A stretch of DNA of 64,000 nucleotides from an uncultured Chryseobacterium sp. (GTDB taxonomy: Bacteria; Bacteroidota; Bacteroidia; Flavobacteriales; Weeksellaceae): the NCBI GenBank assembly GCA_913774355.1, contig CAJYGB010000040.1, positions 26,760 through 90,759 of the forward strand. The letters are read 5' to 3'. This document shows positions 1 through 8,067 of the stretch, in pieces (positions within the stretch are counted from its first letter, which is position 1; every line of letters starts with the position of its first letter). The notes beneath the pieces were generated by a model. It did no database searches. It saw nothing but the letters and a program-made list of their open reading frames with translations, and had not been told where the DNA came from. Both the position numbers and the translations under genes were made by a program.

Positions 1-1
1 A

Positions 2-445
2 AAGCGGGAACTGGAAGAAATGCCGGAAGTAGAATTACAGGAACTGGCCAAAATCTATGAAAAGCGGGGCGTGAGTAAAGAGACCGCCCTGCTTGTAGCT
101 ACCGAACTTACTGCTCATGATGCTTTGGCTGCCCACGCTCACGACGAACTGGGAATTAATGAAATTACCCAGGCTAAACCGCTGCAGGCGGCAATGGCTT
201 CCTTCGGTTCGTTTGCGCTGGGAGCATTGCTGCCGTTTGCGGTTTCCCTCCTTGCGCCTATCCAGCAGATGGTTTATTTCCAATACGCTTTCTCAATTAT
301 TTTCCTGATGATCCTTGGTGCCGTTTCGGCCAGAACCGGTGGTTCAAAAATTGGGATTGCCGTCATGAGGATCTGTTTCTGGGGAACCATTGCCATGGGC
401 GTAACGGCACTGATCGGACATTTGTTCGGGGTAACGGTTTCATAA
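2..445 (+). CDS. VIT1/CCC1-family metal transporter, C-terminal part (cut by window start)
   Basis: The reading frame is already open at the first bases, so this is the 3' part of a longer gene; 147 residues are visible. The visible part begins with an acidic, charged helix containing 'ELAKIYEKRGVSKETA', the cytoplasmic metal-binding region typical of VIT1/CCC1 iron/manganese transporters. Three hydrophobic membrane segments follow (around 'SFALGALLPFAVSLLAP', 'QYAFSIIFLMILGAVSA' and 'GTIAMGVTALIGHLFGV'). The family moves Fe2+ or Mn2+ out of the cytoplasm. Family assignment is from sequence character; the metal is not determined. The ATG at 20 is internal to the domain and is unlikely to be the true start. 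Confidence 0.8.
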   Translation, partial: KRELEEMPEVELQELAKIYEKRGVSKETALLVATELTAHDALAAHAHDELGINEITQAKPLQAAMASFGSFALGALLPFAVSLLAPIQQMVYFQYAFSIIFLMILGAVSARTGGSKIGIAVMRICFWGTIAMGVTALIGHLFGVTVS

Positions 446-845
446 ATTGGCAATCAGGCGGGCTGATATCATCTGTGAAAATCTTAGCAGATCAGTGGTT
501 AATAATGCACAGATTTTTAAGTTTTCAGACGATGCTTAACTCCGGTAAATAATTAATCGAATATTTTATCATAACGGATGAGATCATGATTTTGATCATA
601 TTTTAAATGCTGTTTTTACAGTCGTTTCCGTATTTTAACGTATGGTACCCCCGTTCTAACGGCATTATGGGAAAAATAAGGTATGTGTTTTTTGACCACG
701 GGATCACCATTTTTATTCTGTTAAGAATCTTTTCTGGAATTTATGGGCATAATATTTGGTCTGCTAGAAGATGACGAACAAAGATTTTAAAACCCGTACA
801 TCATCGGGGTTCGATCGCTATATGTGCAAGTAATTATTATGCTTT
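446..845. other. Intergenic region, 400 bp, no gene seen
   Basis: AT-rich spacer between the VIT-type transporter and the LOV kinase. No open frame with coding character, no tRNA and no strong hairpin was recognised. The kinase promoter presumably lies in the last 130 bases, but no clean TAnnTTTG element was found. Confidence 0.5.
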
Positions 846-2360
846 ATGGATGACAATAATCTCGAACTTTATTTAAAAGCGCTGGATTCCGCAAATTCAG
901 GAATTATTATAACAGACAACCGTCTGCCGGATAATCCTATTATTTACTGCAACAAGGCATTTGAAAAAATTACAGGATACAGCCATGAAGAAATTATCGG
1001 CCACAACTGCCGTTTCCTCCAGATGAAAGACCGTAGTCAGCCTGAACGTGCAATGTTAAGGGAACATATCATAGAAGGGAGAGAGTGCAGGGTTGAGATC
1101 AGGAATTATAAAAAGAACGGTGATCTGTTCTGGAATGAATTATATATTTCTCCTGTAAAAGATGAAAACGGTTTGATAACCAATTTTATCGGCGTACAGA
1201 ATGATATTACCGACCGTAAAAAAGCAGAGCAGGATCTTCGCGAAGAAAAAGCAAGTGTCGAAAGAAAAATAAACGAACGTACCCAGGAACTTCAGGAAAA
1301 TGAAGCCTTTCTTTCCAGTATTATCCAGACGGTACGCGAAAGTCTGTTGGTACTTGATCCTGACTTCAGGGTGATAAGTGTCAATTCCTATTTTCTGAAA
1401 ACTTTTAAAGTGACGGAAGAAGAAACCATAGGAAAAGTTCTGTATGAACTCGGAAACCATCAGTGGGATATAGATTCACTGAAGGAGTTGCTGATTAAAA
1501 TACTTCCTACCAATAATCCGGTGATCGATTTTGAAGTTGAACATGATTTTCCGTATATCGGCAGAAAGCTGATGCTGCTGAATGCATACCGGATTGAATT
1601 CGACGGCCAGTATAAAGATAATATTCTTTTGGCCATTGAAGATATTACGGACAAGAGAGAGATTGACCGTCGTAAGGATGATTTCCTCTCCATTGCCAGC
1701 CACGAGCTTAAAACACCTTTAACAACAATCAAAACATTGGTACAGCTGCTTGAAAGAATGATGGATAAGGGAATAGACGACAAATTCAGGTCTACACTTC
1801 ACAAAGTATCCGTCAACATCGAAAGACTGAATAACCTTATTACGGAACTGCTGGATACTTCCAAGATCCATTCCGGAAATATCGATATTAACCGAAAACC
1901 ATTTGATATCAACGCCCTGATTCACGAGACAGTAGAAAACAGCCTCTATAATGCTTTCTCTCACCGTATCGAGATCAAGGGTAGTACAAATGCCATTGTA
2001 GAAGGTGATGAAATAAAGATATCGCAGGTATTGAACAATATCGTTTCAAATGCCGTAAAATATTCTCCTGAGGCAGATAAAATAGAGATTCTTCTCGGTA
2101 ACGTGGGGAATTTCGTAAAAGTCTCGGTAAAGGATTTTGGCGTAGGAATTGATTATGATGATAAATCCAAGATTTTCGAAAGGTTTTTCAGAGTAAAGAA
2201 TGTACAGCAGAAGTTTTCAGGGTTGGGTATCGGGTTATATGTAAGCCAGGAAATCATAAAGATGCATGGCGGTACAATCTGGGTGGAAAGCGAGTTGGGA
2301 AGCGGATCTGTTTTTAGTTTTACATTACCGATTTTAAAAATGAAGAAAAGTGAAAAATAA
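846..2360 (+). CDS. LOV-PAS sensor histidine kinase (probable blue-light receptor)
   Basis: 504 residues, no signal peptide or membrane segment, so cytoplasmic. Residues 10-125 form a LOV-type PAS domain with the flavin-binding signature 'GHNCRFLQ' (C55 would be the photoactive cysteine), the preceding 'PDNPIIYCNKAFEKITGYS', and the later 'NGDLFWNELYISPV' and 'FIGVQNDIT' that line the FMN pocket. A short coiled coil and a second PAS domain (about 155-270) follow, then HisKA with phospho-acceptor H286 in 'SIASHELKTPL', then a HATPase with N box ('NNIVSNAVKYSP'), 'DFGVGID' and 'GLGIGLYVSQE'. Known of the family: blue light forms a flavin-cysteine adduct that changes kinase activity. The stop overlaps the next receiver gene by 11 bases, so the two are probably co-translated. 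The domain reading is firm; the light response is inference from conserved residues. Confidence 0.9.
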   Translation: MDDNNLELYLKALDSANSGIIITDNRLPDNPIIYCNKAFEKITGYSHEEIIGHNCRFLQMKDRSQPERAMLREHIIEGRECRVEIRNYKKNGDLFWNELYISPVKDENGLITNFIGVQNDITDRKKAEQDLREEKASVERKINERTQELQENEAFLSSIIQTVRESLLVLDPDFRVISVNSYFLKTFKVTEEETIGKVLYELGNHQWDIDSLKELLIKILPTNNPVIDFEVEHDFPYIGRKLMLLNAYRIEFDGQYKDNILLAIEDITDKREIDRRKDDFLSIASHELKTPLTTIKTLVQLLERMMDKGIDDKFRSTLHKVSVNIERLNNLITELLDTSKIHSGNIDINRKPFDINALIHETVENSLYNAFSHRIEIKGSTNAIVEGDEIKISQVLNNIVSNAVKYSPEADKIEILLGNVGNFVKVSVKDFGVGIDYDDKSKIFERFFRVKNVQQKFSGLGIGLYVSQEIIKMHGGTIWVESELGSGSVFSFTLPILKMKKSEK

Positions 2361-2712
2361 ATTAATATTAGTGTGCGATGATGAAGAGGGAATACTTGAT
2401 GTGGTAGAAATGATGCTTGATGCTGAAGGTTTTACGGTAAAGACCGAACTCGAAAGTGCCCATGTTTTTGACCGTATAAAGGAGCACAATCCTGATCTGC
2501 TGATCGTAGATCTGTGGATGCCCGTTATGTCGGGAGATGAGTTAATCCGGAAAATAAGGGGAAATGAAGAAATGAAATCCCTGCCGATTATGGTGATGTC
2601 TGCCAGCCGTGACGGTGAAGGCATTGCTTTCGGAGCAGGAGCAGATACTTTTATATCGAAGCCATTTGATATCAATGCCTTTGTGTCTAAGGTGAATGAG
2701 CTGATTAGTTAG
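2350..2712 (+). CDS. Response regulator, receiver domain only
   Basis: 120-residue single CheY-like receiver. The acidic pair is in 'VCDDEEG', the phospho-acceptor is D54 in 'LLIVDLWMPVMSG', and the conserved lysine is in 'FISKPFD'. There is no output domain. It starts inside the last codons of the LOV kinase gene (11-base overlap), so it is the best candidate for that kinase's direct phosphorylation partner. The output would be through protein-protein contact or phosphorelay. Confidence 0.88.
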   Translation: MKNKLILVCDDEEGILDVVEMMLDAEGFTVKTELESAHVFDRIKEHNPDLLIVDLWMPVMSGDELIRKIRGNEEMKSLPIMVMSASRDGEGIAFGAGADTFISKPFDINAFVSKVNELIS

Positions 2713-2772
2713 AAAACCGATTACCCGTATAGTGTTTTATTTTGTGAAATTATACTCTTATTCTCCATCAGC

Positions 2773-3153
2773 ATGTTAATACGGAAAGAGAAAAAAAGAA
2801 AGATTCTTATTTTTGACGATGATGTGATGACCCTTGAAGTCATTTCTATAATTTTCAGTGAAAAAGGGTACGATGTTTCGGTGTCCGAAACCACTTACAA
2901 TCTGCTGGAAATTGTAGATGAGATCAAGCCGGATTTAATTATTATGGACAACTGGATTCCGGACAGGGGCGGGGTTGAAGCAACCCTTCTTCTGAAAAAT
3001 AGTAAGAAATATTCGGCAATTCCGGTGCTTTTTATCAGTGCGAATATCGATATTGAAAAGCTGGCCGGTTACTCTTATGCCAACGATTATATTCAAAAAC
3101 CTTTTGATCTGGATCATTTTGAGCAGAAGGTTATGTTTCTTCTGAATATATAA
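2773..3153 (+). CDS. Response regulator, receiver domain only
   Basis: 126 residues: a basic N-terminal tail ('RKEKKRK') then a CheY-like receiver with 'LIFDDDVMT', phospho-acceptor D59 in 'LIIMDNWIPDRGG', and lysine in 'YIQKPFD'. It has no output domain. It lies 60 bases after the previous receiver, same strand, so it is probably part of the same LOV-kinase operon, giving one kinase and two single-domain receivers. Which receiver is preferred cannot be told from sequence. Confidence 0.85.
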   Translation: MLIRKEKKRKILIFDDDVMTLEVISIIFSEKGYDVSVSETTYNLLEIVDEIKPDLIIMDNWIPDRGGVEATLLLKNSKKYSAIPVLFISANIDIEKLAGYSYANDYIQKPFDLDHFEQKVMFLLNI

Positions 3154-3176
3154 CTGCAATTGGTGGCAAGTAAATA

Positions 3177-3662
3177 TTATCCATACCGCTTTTTCCAATC
3201 TGTTTTCATGTGTTTATATTCGGGAACTGCCTCAGCTTCTTTCCATTTTTTATAGAAAACCTCGGCAGATTTTGCCTTTTCAGGATCTCCTGTTCCGCGT
3301 TCCGATTGTTCATAGTTATTTGAGGAATCGTATTTTTTTCCTCCTTTGTAATTGAAATACCGCCGCGCCCGTGTAAAACCCATCTGCAGATATTTTCGTG
3401 ACATATCCGCACCCACAAAATTATTTTCTTTCAGGTATTCGAGGAAAAGACCGAATATGTTCTCCGAACTTTCCAGGGCAATTTCCCTGTTCTTAAAACG
3501 CCAGTATTTGCCGATTTCGCTTTTATACGGTTCACATATGAGTACGCCTTGTTCTCCTTTTCCAACCCGGTATAATTCAGGATGCTGACGGTAATCAACA
3601 TCAGGTTTCCATTCATAATTACCGGCATCAAAGTTCAAATAGCTGGGGGTTTCTTTTTTCAT
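3177..3662 (-). CDS. DUF4385 family protein
   Basis: 161 residues from the start 'MKKETPSYLNFDAGNYEWKP'; an upstream in-frame ATG would add 27 poorly conserved-looking residues, so the downstream start was chosen. The pattern 'YRVGKGEQGVLICEPYKSEIGKYWRFK...', 'FVGADMSRKYLQMGFTRARRY' and the basic C-terminus match my memory of DUF4385, a cytoplasmic family of unknown function. No signal peptide or membrane segment. It converges with the receiver gene upstream. Confidence 0.72.
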   Translation of the reverse strand: MKKETPSYLNFDAGNYEWKPDVDYRQHPELYRVGKGEQGVLICEPYKSEIGKYWRFKNREIALESSENIFGLFLEYLKENNFVGADMSRKYLQMGFTRARRYFNYKGGKKYDSSNNYEQSERGTGDPEKAKSAEVFYKKWKEAEAVPEYKHMKTDWKKRYG

Positions 3663-3844
3663 AAATATAAGAGTGAAATTGGGACTGATGCTCTTCAGAT
3701 GTAGAAGATTTTGTAATTTATTATTTCTCAAAAACAAGGCCATACTAATTAAAAAAAGATGACTGTCTTATCATAAAAAATAAGAATACCACGGAAGATG
3801 GCATAATAATTTCAGGGCTATCAGCTGAGCAAAACAGGACAATT

Positions 3845-4105
3845 ATGAATGAGAAATTTATCAGGATATTAGGATGGGTAGCTACGGTAACAGCTATGGC
3901 CATGTATTTTTCTTATATTCCCCAGATCTCCGGGAATCTGAACGGCCATAAAGGCGACTGGCTCCAGCCGTTAGTTGCTGCTATCAACTGCAGCCTTTGG
4001 GTAACCTACGGATTTATCCAGAAACCTGAGAAAGACTGGCCAATTGTGGTAGCCAACTCACCAGGTGTATTTTTCGGATTATTTGCGTTTATCACTGCGC
4101 TGTAA
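3845..4105 (+). CDS. SemiSWEET-family sugar transporter
   Basis: 86 residues with three hydrophobic helices and the PQ motif in 'SYIPQISGNL', followed by 'INCSLWVTYGF' and 'VVANSPGVFFG'. Length and three-helix layout match bacterial SemiSWEETs, inner-membrane half-transporters that dimerise to pass small sugars down a gradient. It stands alone between a divergent DUF4385 gene and a gene-poor stretch. The substrate is unknown. Confidence 0.85.
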   Translation: MNEKFIRILGWVATVTAMAMYFSYIPQISGNLNGHKGDWLQPLVAAINCSLWVTYGFIQKPEKDWPIVVANSPGVFFGLFAFITAL

Positions 4106-4203
4106 ATCATCCAGTAATTCTTTTCGGGTGTTTTAAAATTTTATTCAATATTTCAGGTATTTTTGCTTAATGTGCTTTATGCGAATAAAACAGAGTTTAT
4201 TCT

Positions 4204-4563
4204 TCATCTTTTAATGTTGAAAATATAACTAAGGAAAGTCGCAGTCTCGGATATAACATTAAAAAATGTAAGGTTAAAAATAATGCTTAGATATTGTGAT
4301 ATTTTTGGATTATTAATATCCGTACTTTTAGGCATCTTCACTCTCATAACGTTCATCGACTTCAAGGTTATAAGAATTTTCTCTTGAACTGTCGTCATTT
4401 GAGTTTCTTTCCAAAGCGTTTTTGAAAAAAGTGGATTTTCCCGAACCTGTATTTCTTCTATTACTATTTGATGGTATGCGGGTTGATCTTCAACAACTGC
4501 ACCATAAGATTTACCAAAAGTGAGATATGCTACCTTCTGCAGATGGATGTGCCAATCTACTAT
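4204..4563 (-). pseudogene. Possible frameshifted coding relic with P-loop-like sequence
   Basis: On the minus strand one frame is open from about 4563 to 4204 but has no good start. An overlapping frame encodes 'NTGSGKSTFFKNALERNS' ending in a stop at 4328. 'TGSGKST' resembles a Walker A motif. The two frames could be halves of one decayed gene joined by a frameshift near 4440-4460. This could also be chance in AT-rich DNA; no family was recognised. The rest of the 4106-4627 interval shows nothing else. Confidence 0.2.
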
Positions 4564-4627
4564 TTATGTGTGCTTTGCGATTTGGATTCCTGTAGTCAGC
4601 TGTTGGCTTGCTAATTGATATGAAAAG

Positions 4628-6442
4628 ATGTATTCAATATTGCTGTCGGTGAGAAAATTTGTGTTATTCTTTCTTTTAATCTGCTTTTCCTTTGCACATG
4701 GACAGGAGAAGCGGGATTCACTGTATTACAGAATAGAAAAATTCTCGGACAAAAGAAAGTTTACCCGGTTTCTCCACCGCTTTATTTTCCGTAGGGAGCC
4801 AGATTCTGCTTCCGTAAAGACCAGTACGGAGAAGCAGGTACAGCAGACCTACGATGGGAAATACATCAGGCATATCCGTATAGAAACCATCGACCCTTTT
4901 GGGTACGGTTCCGGTGACAGGAAAGAAAAATCCAAGTGGTATGACTGGTTTACCAACCACCTTCATTCCAATACCAGGCTTTCAACCGTTAACAATTACC
5001 TGCTTTTTAAAGAAGGGGAGGAATATAATGCGCAGAAACTGTATGAGTCTGAACGTCTGTTGAGAGGAATGCCTTTCATTAACAGGGTAAACATAAGCGT
5101 TTCCGACAGTACTTCTGGTAAAGACTCCATCGATGTTGTGGTAAAAGTACTGGATTCCTGGAGCCTGAAGCCCAGAGCCAATTATTCAGGCAGTAAGATC
5201 GGAGTTGGCGTTACCGAAGAAAATCTTTTGGGGCTGGGGCATGATGTCGATTTCCTGTACCGTAATGATTCCAGGGAAAAGCAGGATTATTTTCTCGGAA
5301 GTTATACGGCCTATAATCTTTGGGGTTCTTACATCAATGCCCAGGTGTTGGGTGAACGTGATTTTTATAAAAATGAAAGAATCAACGTAAACGCAAGAAG
5401 AGATTTTTTCTCGCCTCTGACCAAGTGGGGAGGTGGTTTTACTTTTGAATACTTTATGCGGCACGTACTGCTTCCGCTTCAAGACAATACCGTTTTTCCG
5501 GAAGTACAGATCAAAGTCTACAGCCAGGATCTCTGGGGTGGTTACCAGATTCCGGTTTCCTCAAACCCGGAGACTCGGATTTCCAGCAATATTGCACTTA
5601 TCGGAAGGTTCCAGAACTACCAGTACAAGGATAATCCTTCTATCGATCAATATCAGTATTTTACTTCCTACAGCAGCCTGCTGGTATCGGCCGGACTGGT
5701 CCAGCGAAAATTTTCCATTGAAAAAAATATTTTTCAGTACGATTTGCCGGAGGATATTGCATACGGCTATTCGGTAAATCTCACTTCGGGATTTCTGGCC
5801 AGAAGCAACACATTAATACCGTATGCGGGAATCTCAGCTTCCTACGGCGATTTTACAAAATTGGGATATTTTACTGTAAAAGCCCAGTTCGGAAGATTTT
5901 TCAGCGAGGACCGCCAAAACCGGGAATCTTTCCGGCTGGACGGTACTTACTTTACCAATCTTACCGACTGGAAGTTTGCCAAAGCACGGCATTTCTTTTC
6001 CCCGACACTGGCTTTGGGAAATCCACAGCATAACTATTCATACAGAGACCGCATTAATCTTTCCGGGAGTGATGAGTTTCCTGTGTATAACAGCGATTAT
6101 ATAGGAACCAAAAAACTGGTGCTGCGATATCAGCTGCAGCTGTTCGTCAATAAAGCATGGAAAAATTTTCATTTCAGCCCCTATATTACAGCTGCTGCCG
6201 GCTGGCTGGCTATGCCCGATGAAAAGCTTCTGAAAACCAATGCAAATACGAAAATAGGAATCGGTGTACTCATCAACAATCCATTTCTGGTTTTCAACAG
6301 AATCCAGATCTCATTTACGTATTATCCGAGGGTCCCTTTTGACAATAACCAGGTTTTCGATTTCAACAGCAACCGGAACAATGTTCTTCCGTTAAACGGT
6401 TTTGGTACAGAAATCCCACACTTTGTGAATTTTGGGAATTAA
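4628..6442 (+). CDS. Outer-membrane beta-barrel protein, BamA/TamA-like
   Basis: 604 residues. An N-terminal signal peptide ('FVLFFLLICFSFAHGQE') is followed by a POTRA-like region (about 75-180; 'YIRHIRIETIDPFGYG', 'FKEGEEYNAQKLYESERLLRG', 'VVVKVLDSWSLKP'). A long C-terminal part rich in alternating aromatic strands ('VNFGN' end) is typical of an outer-membrane barrel of the Omp85/surface-antigen type. Known relatives help insert or move proteins or lipids across the outer membrane. It is shorter than BamA (one POTRA rather than five), so a TamA/patatin-like or uncharacterised role is more likely than the essential BamA. Stand-alone gene. Confidence 0.75.
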   Translation: MYSILLSVRKFVLFFLLICFSFAHGQEKRDSLYYRIEKFSDKRKFTRFLHRFIFRREPDSASVKTSTEKQVQQTYDGKYIRHIRIETIDPFGYGSGDRKEKSKWYDWFTNHLHSNTRLSTVNNYLLFKEGEEYNAQKLYESERLLRGMPFINRVNISVSDSTSGKDSIDVVVKVLDSWSLKPRANYSGSKIGVGVTEENLLGLGHDVDFLYRNDSREKQDYFLGSYTAYNLWGSYINAQVLGERDFYKNERINVNARRDFFSPLTKWGGGFTFEYFMRHVLLPLQDNTVFPEVQIKVYSQDLWGGYQIPVSSNPETRISSNIALIGRFQNYQYKDNPSIDQYQYFTSYSSLLVSAGLVQRKFSIEKNIFQYDLPEDIAYGYSVNLTSGFLARSNTLIPYAGISASYGDFTKLGYFTVKAQFGRFFSEDRQNRESFRLDGTYFTNLTDWKFAKARHFFSPTLALGNPQHNYSYRDRINLSGSDEFPVYNSDYIGTKKLVLRYQLQLFVNKAWKNFHFSPYITAAAGWLAMPDEKLLKTNANTKIGIGVLINNPFLVFNRIQISFTYYPRVPFDNNQVFDFNSNRNNVLPLNGFGTEIPHFVNFGN

Positions 6443-6663
6443 TACGGTCTACTGCTGTTTTAAGATGAATTCAAAGTATTTTTTATTTAATTCATAAATG
6501 AAAAGAAGTGCTAAAAATTTTAAAAGAGATTTGTCGGAATTGAATACGGTCGGGTCGGGTAGAAATTGATCCTTAAATGATAATGAGACACAGGATACAT
6601 GGATATTATTAAGAATTTTCATTAAATCTTGTTTATAATAAAACAAAGATCAACTTTAATTAT

Positions 6664-6671
6664 TATTTTTG
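6664..6671 (+). promoter_or_regulatory. Bacteroidota -7 promoter element
   Basis: TATTTTTG matches TAnnTTTG exactly. A clear -33 TTG at the usual distance was not found. Its position implies transcription starts near 6677, downstream of the TTG codon at 6669, which argues for the GTG at 6690 as the start of the next gene. Confidence 0.5.
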
Positions 6672-6689
6672 CAGAAATTAAATCTCCCG

Positions 6690-7877
6690 GTGAAATTTTA
6701 TTCATGTATCGTGGCTGTATTTTGCAGTCTGCTTTTTCAGGCCCAGCAATTGGATATTAAAAAACTGTCAGATAAAATCTATCTTCTGAACAATGGTTTA
6801 CAATATAAGAAATCTCAGGATACGCTTATCGGGCTGCTTCAGAGAGAAGATCTTTCGCCGAGGGACCATATTGAAGTAAATATCCTGCTTTCAGCCACAT
6901 ACAAGAGATTACAGGATTATACCTCCGTAAATTACTACCTTTCCAAAGCCTTGGACATTGCCAAGGAAAATAACTGTAGGGATCTTTACAATATCATCAA
7001 TTCCCATTTTGCATTCTCTTATTTCGATACACACGATTATAAAAAAGCAGCCGGGATTATGGAGCAGATTGCCGATCAGGACTATAAATACCTGCCGGCA
7101 GAAGATAAATCCAAGATCCTGATGCAGGAAGGGTACATCAGGTTTCTTGATGAAAATTTCCAGGCGGCAGAAGAATATTACCGCAGGGCTTCTTCTTTGA
7201 TGATGCAGGATAACGCTTGCGATTTGCCTATTGTTTACGGAAAGCAGATACAGCTTTATTTTGCAGAGAATAATATTGCAAAGGCTTTAGAATATTACAG
7301 GACAGGAGTTTCCAGGGCAAAACGGTGTAATATACTGAAATATGAAATGTATCTGGCGGAGGTCATGATGAATACTTATAAGGAGCGGAAAGATGCGGAC
7401 AATGAACTGAAGTTTAACCATATCTACGATTCTCTGAGCAATATCTACAAACCCACGGAAAATCTTCAGGCCCTTCATTTGAACCGTGAAATAAAATCCA
7501 AAGAAAATGAAGAAAAGGAGAAAAAAGAGAAATGGAGAATCTTTATTATTTATACCCTGGCAACCCTTGTACTGGTATTTATAATCATCATGATTGTAAG
7601 GTATATGCTGAAGTTGAAGGTGAAAAACAGGGAAAATGAAAGAGTAATCGATGAAATGAGGCAGTTGCTTGCGGAATATGAAACTGAAAAAGCCAGAAAT
7701 ATAGATCAGCAGTCAAAGCTTACCTCCAAACAGCAGCTGATGCTGGAAATGATAAAAGACGGAAAAAGCAATAAAGAAATTGCCATTCATTTTAACATTA
7801 CCGAAAGTACGGTAAAATATCACATCAGGAACATATTTGAAATCCTCAACATCAAACGCCGAAGCGAACTGAGATAA
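6690..7877 (+). CDS. TPR-repeat membrane protein with LuxR-type DNA-binding domain
   Basis: Starts at GTG 6690, giving a signal-like N-terminus 'KFYSCIVAVFCSLLFQAQQ'. A TTG at 6669 lies inside the probable promoter and is disfavoured. Residues 25-275 are helical repeats of tetratricopeptide type ('VNILLSATYKRLQDYTSVNYYLSKALDIAKE', 'AAEEYYRRASSL'). A single membrane helix ('IFIIYTLATLVLVFIIIMIV') and a coiled coil follow, then a C-terminal LuxR/GerE helix-turn-helix ('SKQQLMLEMIKDGKSNKEIAIHFNITESTVKYHIRNIFEIL'; quoted here in pieces: 'GKSNKEIAIHFN', 'ESTVKYHIRN'). This is a common Bacteroidota one-piece regulator: periplasmic TPRs sense, the cytoplasmic domain binds DNA. Ligand and targets unknown. 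Confidence 0.85.
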   Translation: MKFYSCIVAVFCSLLFQAQQLDIKKLSDKIYLLNNGLQYKKSQDTLIGLLQREDLSPRDHIEVNILLSATYKRLQDYTSVNYYLSKALDIAKENNCRDLYNIINSHFAFSYFDTHDYKKAAGIMEQIADQDYKYLPAEDKSKILMQEGYIRFLDENFQAAEEYYRRASSLMMQDNACDLPIVYGKQIQLYFAENNIAKALEYYRTGVSRAKRCNILKYEMYLAEVMMNTYKERKDADNELKFNHIYDSLSNIYKPTENLQALHLNREIKSKENEEKEKKEKWRIFIIYTLATLVLVFIIIMIVRYMLKLKVKNRENERVIDEMRQLLAEYETEKARNIDQQSKLTSKQQLMLEMIKDGKSNKEIAIHFNITESTVKYHIRNIFEILNIKRRSELR

Positions 7878-7910
7878 AACGTTGCTTTTAATACCGGTGA
7901 GTTTATACTT

Positions 7911-7960
7911 AAACCCGTATGAAAAAATTATCAGTTTAAACAGATTTTTTATACGGGTTC
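7911..7960. repeat. Inverted repeat downstream of the TPR-LuxR gene
   Basis: AACCCGTAT plus an A-run is mirrored by a T-run plus ATACGGGTT, giving a long imperfect stem around an AT-rich loop. It may act as a terminator in the intergenic space between convergent genes, though no T-tract follows the stem. Confidence 0.4.
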
Positions 7961-8067
7961 CTGGGCTTATGTGATGTACGGTTTACATCCTTTACCGATG
8001 AAGATGCTAAACTTTATAACCTTCATGTGAACACGATAAAATTTGCATCTACTCTCAAATACGATAA

